Shown here: positions 56,735 through 64,000 of the stretch, piece by piece
How the letters are laid out: every line of letters starts with the position of its first letter
Position numbering within the stretch: position 1 is the stretch's first letter
Source: Plasmopara viticola
Lineage: Eukaryota; Oomycota; Peronosporomycetes; Peronosporales; Peronosporaceae
Reading direction: 5' to 3'
Assembly: GCA_001695595.3 (NCBI GenBank)
Contig: MBPM02000009.1
Span: 1,426,001 to 1,490,000, forward strand
DNA length: 64,000 nt
Notes under the pieces: model-generated
What the model was told of the DNA's origin: nothing
What the model saw: only the letters and a program-made list of their open reading frames with translations
Database searches by the model: none
Made by a program: the position numbers and the translations under genes

Positions 56735-57088
56735 CTATTGTAAATACCACGCAGACTTGACAATCAAGTAACACAAAGTAGCTAATACAGAGAGTAAAGG
56801 CACCCAAAGCGTAACTCCATGCTTAGGAATACGTCGCAGCGATGCACTTGAGATAAGCTTCATATCAAGCGTACAAAATCTAATCGTTTGCCTCGTGAAT
56901 AACTTTTGGCTATAAGAGGACACAGCATCAAACGTTAGTATTAAGAGCCCAATTCGCTCTTTAAACTCCAACACGTGCAAAAAAGACACCATAATGCGCA
57001 TTGCGTCTTCGGGAATTAAATTCTGACGTCCTGTTTGTTCGTTGCTTTGAGCTCGATGGGCCGTTGTCATACTCACTTTGACTTCCAT
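56735..57088 (-). CDS. Small hypothetical protein, possibly tail-anchored
   Basis: A single minus-strand frame of 117 residues with an ATG start and an AT-rich stretch (TATATATATA) just upstream. The C-terminus has one strongly hydrophobic segment (LWVPLLSVLATLCYLIVKSAWYL) ending almost at the stop, the layout of a tail-anchored membrane protein. The body (VSFLHVLEFKERIGLLILTF, LFTRQTIRFCTLDMKL) is helical with no recognised family. A GTGAGT immediately after codon 4 could be a splice donor, so the N-terminus is uncertain. It may be a real small gene or the 3' exon of a larger one. Confidence 0.4.
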   Translation of the reverse strand: MEVKVSMTTAHRAQSNEQTGRQNLIPEDAMRIMVSFLHVLEFKERIGLLILTFDAVSSYSQKLFTRQTIRFCTLDMKLISSASLRRIPKHGVTLWVPLLSVLATLCYLIVKSAWYLQ

Positions 57089-59073
57089 TTAATTTGTCAG
57101 CTTTATATATATATCCAAAAATTTGATGTGAGTTTTGTATCTCTGTCACTGATGATGAATTGGGCAATTCGTGGCTCCATCAAAAATGATCTGTCGATTT
57201 ATTGAGCACTAGTCTTGGTGTGACTCTAAGTGTGCTTTGCGCGCTTCGGCAATTTGTCAACGACCGTCGAGACAGCGTCGTATCCTTTCATCACTAGCAA
57301 TCTCACAACAAAATCCATTTAGACGACTTCTCAAAATTTGTTTGGAATCGAATTCTTTGATAACTTCTTTGGGTTACTTAATTTCGATCGCATATGAAGA
57401 AATGTACCCCCAAACGTCTTTTTCCAATGTTTACCAATTGTACTATTGCACGACTTTTCAGTGTGTGCACTAAATCCCAGGTTGAGTAGCCACTGATCCA
57501 TCATACTGCTCACTGGTAATTCTCGCGCACAACTTGTCACTAATCGGTACGCACAATCGCTTGACGTTGTGATCCATTTAAAAGCTCTTCCATCTTCAAC
57601 ATTAGCTTCCTTTCCATTCCAGAGTCACTGAGAATTGGACCCTTGCGTCGCCTTCCTTTCCGTCTTTGTATCTATTGCACAAATGGCAACCTATACACCT
57701 CTCACATGATGAAGCGCAACATCAGACGGAGAGAAGATCGTGAGGCATCGTGCCAACTTTGGCGAGGCATGAAGGTGATGCAACATTTATCGACATGTAG
57801 AATTGTCCGCATAAACATAAAATGGTCGAATATGGCGATAGTATCGCCATATTTTCTGCACCAACTTTACGGTCATAATTATTTCTCGTGCGGTGACCAA
57901 TTTACCTCGTGTTGCCCAAGCTTTCTTAGTGAAATGATATCGGAAGATCATCATCCCAAAACGTTGATATATCGATGCATGAACACGTTGATAAGATGCG
58001 TCCTGTTGTATAAATTGGGTGACTCTGAATCCGGAGCCCGTTGCAAAGCTATCCTCTCAATCAAAAAAAAGTTTTCTTGATCATTACTCCGGCACTATTC
58101 TGCAGCTTTCTTCGCTAACTACTTCAATGGCAACGCATGAGTGGCGAAATCACGGTACCTCGGTTGTAATGAGATCATTCTTTGATCGCTTGTGCCTTTT
58201 GACAATCACCAGACAATTCGCCATCAGACACAGTGTGTGCCCTTGGAAACTAACGAACGACAGTTGAAACGAGCACTTGTAACGATAAAACTATGGGGTT
58301 TGTTTGCGTAGAACTCAACGAATTCGTCGTAGGTGGTCAGAGTATCCAGCCTACGTCTAGGAGAAAGCGCAAATATAATCCAGTTATACGACGACAAAAT
58401 CAAACTTGTCGAACAGGGAAAGCATAAGACGTAATTAAATACAAAGCAATCCGGCTACATTCATGGAGACCGCACACTATTAAAGCGTCTTCTTATGTGT
58501 GCGGAAGGCCGTATGTTGTTGCGAACGTAATCAACACTTGACGATCATTAAGTGTAAGTCAAGACGATGACAGTGAAAATTCAGCTTCCTTGCATTTGAC
58601 AAGCCGTTTGTCGATAAGCGAAAGCGGAATCTGCGAGACCCGCGTCTGACTCAACACGTAACGGAAATGAACTATCTTGCGAATAGAAATGTTAACAATT
58701 ACCCGACCTTAGCCATTCCGAACGCTTTAGGATCATGTTGTTGCCACCGAAGATAATCAATACCCACCGCAGGCTCGACGCTTTGGAGCAGCTTCTCCGT
58801 GACAAAATCTTGCAGTGTATCTTGTTCTGTCTTCAACAAGCGCTCCCCTTTTTACCCTTGAAATCGGCGTCCTCTTTCATTCGCAACTCGAAGTTTACTT
58901 AGCGCTTTTAAGGTAATTTATACGAAACTGTGTCATAAAACCCATCGGAGAAATCTGCTAGCAGCGACCGATCGAACGCTGGCACAGCTTTTGCTTTCAC
59001 TCCACATGTCTTCAAATTGTACACTTCTTGAATAATCTTGCATGGTCACACCCGCTTGCACCTTTTTTATTCA
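57089..59073. other. Decayed sequence, probably retroelement-derived; no intact gene
   Basis: It lies downstream (in minus-strand sense) of a gypsy gag/protease remnant, so it is where reverse transcriptase would be expected, but I could not recognise its motifs. A plus-strand frame of 145 codons at 57643-58080 has no family features. A small perfect hairpin, AATATGGCGAT-AGT-ATCGCCATATT, lies at 57829-57853. Confidence 0.4.
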
Positions 59074-60060
59074 CTAATTCTGCATGCTTTCGTCAAACAC
59101 CCTTAATTGCACATTTCTCATGAGGGGAAATTTCGTTACAGTTCCTGGTAAAATCAAATTCACATTTGATCCGCTGTCAATGAACACTTTCACTTGCTTC
59201 TTGTTGATCTCTGCTGGTTTCCTGATCGGCGCACTGTCTCCTTTCTTTAAAATCTTCATGACCGTATACGTCGTCACCTGGTCGAAAAACATCATCTCAT
59301 CATTGCTTTCTTCGCCTTCTTCAATGTTCAGAATCTGACGTCACTGACTGCGCCTCGACTCCATTGAATTTGTTGTTCTGCTTTGTCACCATGAATGCTC
59401 AGGCTTCTTACACTTTAAGCACAACTTCTTTCTTCTGCACTCTTCCCTGCTTTCGCTTTGTATGTTGTCGATCGCTATTGGTTCAGATATGTAGACGTTG
59501 AATAAAACGGTTTGTATCGGCCCTGCATAAGATATCGATTTTCTTTGGGCTAACCAAAAGTGCAAGCGATCATAAACCGGCACAACAATGATTGCGTCAC
59601 TCAATGTCTTGCAGCGTATGTACTTGGCCTTTTCTCTGGTGCGTTGCCATAACCCTTTTTAATGTGGATGAGTAGTCAGCTTCACTCATGTCGCGCTTGC
59701 ACCGATAACTGTCACGAGTTTCTTTTATCTGCTCAGTCACGGCAATGGCGCTGCCGTGATGCATTGAGTTGATATCGCAAGCGTTGATGCAAAACAAATT
59801 TGCCATGCAACGCAATAGAAAACTCCTCACAATCTCGAAGAGACCTTGTCATGTTGCGAGCCATTGCGCTGCAGCGTCGCGCAGTGTACAGCCCAACGCT
59901 ACCAATACCCTCGGAGCCACTTCCTTAAACTTTCTTGCAGCAAATGCAGTTTCACCGCAAAATTCGGATCCACTTGCTCGTGAAACAATTGCGCAGACTG
60001 TTAAATGTGACTGCTGTGCGCTGGCGGCTTCAAACTTAGAATTCAAACCCCGTTCTTGGT
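59074..60060 (-). pseudogene. Ty3-gypsy gag and protease remnant
   Basis: Reading the minus strand from 60060 downward: a gag piece (AFAARKFKEVAPRVL, CTLRDAAAQWLAT), then a second frame (FLLRCMANLFCINA, RDMSEADYSSTLKRVM), then a zinc-knuckle start CLKCKKPEHSW followed by a stop where the last ligand should be, then VKVFIDSGSNVNLILPGTV, the D-S-G active-site triad of a retroviral-type aspartic protease. Order and strand match gag-protease of a gypsy element. Frameshifts and stops show it is dead. Confidence 0.65.
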
Positions 60061-60905
60061 AGCTCTCGCTACATCCTGTCGAGTATCGCTTGTATACGTG
60101 CCAGCAGTGCGACCATTTGTTGCATCAGTTGCTCATTTGTGGCGGCTTTATAATGCAACAAAATCGAAAAAGGAAGATTCAGTAGAGACTAAAGTGAGGA
60201 GGTTTTAATTGGTGGTGTTTTTTTCGAAATCGCCAACTCTTTTATTTAATTTTACAAGAAAAGTCGCTCTGCTTCTTGTCGTAGGACTTTAACCGTGTAG
60301 AGCATGCTTGTCACTTCTGGGACAAATTTCTTCTGCTTTGATATTCTCTTGCGGAGAATCCGGTTGGTACGTCAAATCGACTTAAGGTTTCTTGCGAGAT
60401 CGTTCCCTGCTTTCTCCACTCTTGTTCCACCACCAAAGAGAAACGACTCATCAACGTTTTCTTTCTCACCATTGCCAATGCACCTAAGCGACGTGATCAG
60501 CTCTCTTCTGTTCCTCAATGGCTCTACCCAAATGAAAGAGTATAATGGCCATAGGTGCGTGTGAATTCTAGCGTCGGGACTTCGCACAAGCCGCTTATGC
60601 CAACGACGGTCAAGTCACACACAATCGCTACTTGTTAGCTACACGAGAGTGACTCTATCTATTTCCAGATTCCGCGATTTGCCAGCTACACCGAAAGCGG
60701 ACAGAGACAGGCCCAAGCTTGCTCACCCACTTTTTCAGCCGTCAAATCGCTCTTGCTCCACCCCCCCCCTAGACAGTGAGGCGCTTACAGTATTTTACTG
60801 TAGGTTCAACCCTGCTAAACGACAAAACTAAAACAAAAAAGAACAAGCACAAAAAAGGTAATTTTTACCTGTTAAGAACATGACGGGTCCCCAAAGGGAC
60901 AAAAA
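60061..60905. other. Intergenic, no gene recognised
   Basis: Between the gypsy remnant and the LINE ORF1. Short frames only, without motifs. An 8-base C run occurs at about 60761. Confidence 0.5.
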
Positions 60906-62793
60906 ATGGCGCCAGACATGGCAAAATGCTGCACCAAGAGCCAAATTTTCGCGTCCGGCTGACGCTATTTTGAAAAGGCGGAAGCTGCTTTGTTGGATCC
61001 GGAGCGCGACCCACAAGATAAGCGTCGCGCCGCTTTAGCTGGAGTACCCCAGCAGGGCTCTCCCGAACTATGTTTTCCGGTGTGGATTCCGGCTAGAGAG
61101 CTCACGTCTAGTTTTCCTGATACGGAAATAATGACTTCACTCGGTTCAACGCCGCAAACACCGTTGTGGCCGTCTGATTTGGCCCATCTTCGTGACTTTA
61201 AGGCTATTCGTAATGCTGGAATTTGTTTTAGTGCACCGATCGGGAGGTGTGCAGAAAATTGGGTGGTGAAACTGTGACCATTTGCGGTCGCAAATTTAAA
61301 TTTCAACCTGATTCCAAGTACAGTCACTGGTATTATGTGGACCTTCAGCACCTACCAGATGACGCATCGGATGGCCTCATTTATGACTGGTTTGCCCAAA
61401 AAGGTACACCTCCAATATTTATTACTCCGGCTCATGTTGTTGGTTATCCTCTTTCACGCAGCCGCCGGTTGTATTTTACCAAAAATTGCCTCCGGTCTCA
61501 GTTATGCTGGATAAGCGGACCTCACTTCGACAAATCCAGTTTTCAGGTCACGGCTTTTCGGTGGCTCACCACCGTAACAGGGCCTACAATAACGTGGTCC
61601 CTCCCTTTATTAAGGAATTGAGAAAAAAGCCAAAATTCGCAAATCTGAGTCTGAGGAACCAAGTCGCAATTCAAATGCTGCTGAAGCATTCCACCAGCGG
61701 ATGACAATGAGAGTGACTCAAGAGGCCATTCGGCAATGAGTGACGATTCTGGGTTGGAATATGAGCCGCATAGTGGGATCACTCTTATTCAGAACTCGGT
61801 CCAGTTTCCTCAATGGAAGACATTGAGCCTACAATTATGGCTAGACCAAATTCAGTCTGGCCAAATGAGGGCGAGCCAAATTTTCCGGTGGGATCAATTA
61901 CAGCGGCTGATTTTTTGCCTGCGCGCATTCTTCGGGCAAAACAATTGGTCTTTAGTACCGTTGCCACCCCGACTGTGGATTTGCGGCGTTTACCTCCCTC
62001 CCAACGGGAATATCCGCCCATTTCCCTTACGAATGGCTTCGTGAAAGCTCGGAAGAACCCATTCCGCCGGATCAAAATATCATTCTTTGAGAAACAAATA
62101 TGGACCCACCTCAGACTGTGGCGTCTTTTGTAACGGTCTCGAGGGTGAGCGAAGACGTATTGAATGGGGCCGTATACCAAGGCAATGCTGAAGAATTAAC
62201 CCTTTCTCAACTCTGCGCGGTGATTGAGAAATTCTCGGGATCGTTTACGCAAATTACTGACCCGGACATACTACTATCAACGGTCCAAGCACAACCAAGC
62301 CTTCACCGAGTTTTACTGGATTCGGAAGTGGATGCCAATTTTCACCACCATTGGTCTAAGGCTTTTGGTCACGCGGTCCTCCGAGAGTTGGGCTCACGTG
62401 ATAACCCTTCGTCAGCCGATGGGTCACTAACAGGCCGCGTCTCAGCACTTTACCCAAACCGGACCGACTTTGACTTCCAGTCACTTTTGGGTCAATTATG
62501 CCCAACTCTGGTTAAAGGTAAAACTGGCTGAGGCCGATCTAGCTCTGCAAATTATTGCACCTAGCATGTATATGGACCCACTTAAATTGAGTGCGATTCT
62601 CGAGAAAGCAGCATCGTCACTGCCCCACTCGTTGTGGTTATTATGGGATAATTCAACTCTGTCCGCCATAATGAATTTTCCCTTGATGAAAAGAATTTTG
62701 GCTGGGCCACTTCCCTATAAATTACGCAAAACTTTTGAGTATCTGCGCAAGCAGGCCGCTTTAGTGGACCCCCAGGTCTCCATTTACCCCTGA
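60906..62793 (+). pseudogene. LINE ORF1 remnant, frameshifted
   Basis: Consecutive pieces in different frames read ALLDPERDPQDKRRAALAGV, VTICGRKFKFQPDSKYSHWY, YPLSRSRRLYFTKN, FSVAHHRNRAYNNVVPPFIK, SQLCAVIEKFSGSFTQITD and LAGPLPYKLRKTFEYLR. They follow one another on the plus strand up to the ORF2 endonuclease. The pieces look like a single ORF1-type nucleic-acid-binding protein cut by at least four frameshifts. I do not recognise a zinc knuckle in the readable parts. Confidence 0.5.
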
Positions 62794-64000
62794 AGTACAA
62801 TGGACTCTAAAAAGGATACTCAGTTAATGCGAATGGATTAAACAATGTATCACAACGAACCCTAAATTACTTCTCAAACACCTTTCACATGGCGGAATTT
62901 CAAGAAACAAATTTACGGGTAACAAAAGCTTTAAATGAGCCCAACTTCACTGGAAAACAGCTTCCCAGCTCAATACCAGTTTTTGGTCTCACGATAATAT
63001 AAACACTTTTACAGGTCAAGCTGGTGTTGGTTTGTTATTAACACCTACTTGCCCTATCCGCAACCTTTAAGACGTTACGCGCCGGCACGTCACTTATATG
63101 GATATCCTCTCCCGGTATCTTCTAATCCGGGGAAATATTGACTCGGCTATAACATACATTCACGTACTATACGCCCCAGATCAGCAAGCTAATTTTTGGA
63201 AATTTGCCACGTCATTTTGAAGAAAACATTCACCATATATTTCTGGGGGACTTTAATACCGTCATTTCCAGTCAACAAGATCAGGCACGACACGGCAATC
63301 GAAATTGTTTTCGATAGCGCAAGGAATTGCTCGACTGAATGAGTTCAATCAATTCGGTCGACCCTTGGCGACTTCAAAACCCCCCATCTCCAACAATTTA
63401 CAAGCCCCAACTCAAGTTCAAGAATTGACTATATTTTAGTCATCTCTTAACTTTTTCACACGTATTTTCAGGATATTCACCACGATTTTAAAAAATTGGC
63501 AGGAATTGGCGACCATACTGAAATTTCTTTTCGACTGGGATGTTCAATTTTCAGACCGTCAGGAAGGGCCCCATGGGAATGCCCAGTTTGGGTAATGCAG
63601 TTGCCTGAAGCCCAAGAGTATTTGCACAAAACCTTAAATGAGTTAGCAGACTCTTTCTGGGCTCCTAATTGGAATTTCTATAATCTGGGATTTCTATTAG
63701 ATGAACACAAACGAAACGATTCTATTTTTCTGCGTGAGTTGTTCCTAAAGAAACGCATGCGGGTGCTTGAAAATTTTTACCTTAAAGTCAACGAACTTCA
63801 GCATCTGCACGCTTAGGAACCATCTAGTGTCCATCCGGACTGTATTACTATTGCGAAAATCCAGCTTAAAGAAAAGCTGAATGAACAAAATTACTATTCG
63901 TCCAAGCGGAAGTTTACCTCCGACTTGGAATCCACTGAGCGCTGCTCTACAAAATATTTCAGACCGCCAGCCATTCTCCACAAGACGCCCATCCCAGTCG
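60906..64000 (+). mobile_element. Second LINE family, decayed, running off the right edge
   Basis: The plus strand holds an ORF1-like region (about 60906-62793) in several frames, then an ORF2 whose endonuclease part is recognisable: NANGLNNVSQRTLNYF and AEFQETNL (about 62830-62920), FLGDFNTVISSQQDQARHGN (about 63243-63300), VDPWR, and GIGDHTEISFRLG...GRAPWECPVWVMQLPEAQ (about 63499-63620). GDFNT and the D-H pair are catalytic landmarks of APE-type LINE endonucleases. The reverse transcriptase would begin near or beyond the window end. Stops and frame changes (for example TAG at about 63315) show decay. It differs from the family at 37397. Confidence 0.75.

Noticed and set aside
57643..58080. 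145-residue plus-strand protein
   Set aside because: No recognisable family, many rare residues (Cys, His, Arg, Ile), and position inside probable retroelement debris.

Overview
The window looks like nuclear DNA of an oomycete, probably a zoospore-forming member of the Phytophthora/downy mildew group. The reasons are: compact genes with short (about 50-100 base) GT-AG introns, pairs of genes read outward from a very short shared spacer, heavily decayed Ty3-gypsy, LINE and MULE-type elements in AT-rich DNA, and an apparently intact gene for the flagellar central-apparatus protein SPAG17/PF6. The species assignment is inference; nothing here names a species.

Layout. Bases 1-2440 hold a decayed MULE-like DNA transposon with terminal inverted repeats. 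Bases 2656-12312 are a first gene island: a protein with three cyclic-nucleotide-binding domains (minus), a membrane protein with a CxxC/DHMPP/CxxC zinc-site-like motif (plus, 92 bases from its divergent neighbour), and a large HECT E3 ubiquitin ligase (plus). Bases 12313-39049 are a repeat desert of about 27 kb: a gypsy gag remnant, a perfect 20-bp palindrome, long hairpins, diverged duplications, several LINE-derived insertions with clear target-site duplications, and one intact single-exon gene of unknown function (21584-22660). Bases 39050-57088 are a second dense island: a PPPDE/DeSI-type cysteine peptidase, a NACHT-ATPase/coiled-coil protein, a mitochondrial ferredoxin-fold protein that has lost its cluster cysteines, a DEK_C + TFIIS-N protein, a membrane-anchored glycosidase, SPAG17, the SET/TAF-I histone chaperone, signal peptidase complex subunit 1, and a small possible tail-anchored protein. 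Bases 57089-64000 return to retroelement remnants: a gypsy gag/protease fragment on the minus strand and a LINE (ORF1, endonuclease, start of ORF2) that runs off the right edge.

The genes are mostly unrelated housekeeping or regulatory functions, so the window is a piece of chromosome and not a pathway cluster. Three gene pairs are head to head with 92-127 bases between start codons. Exon models were built by hand: I required GT/AG borders and an unbroken reading phase, and in every multi-exon gene the total is a multiple of three. The most interesting items are (1) a family of about 330-bp LINE-derived elements that share two internal deletion junctions and carry 11-12 bp target-site duplications, (2) the cysteine-poor ferredoxin-like mitochondrial protein, (3) the NACHT/coiled-coil and DEK_C/TFIIS-N architectures, and (4) the lone intact gene in the repeat desert. 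No effector gene (RxLR or Crinkler type), CRISPR array, rRNA or convincing tRNA was seen.
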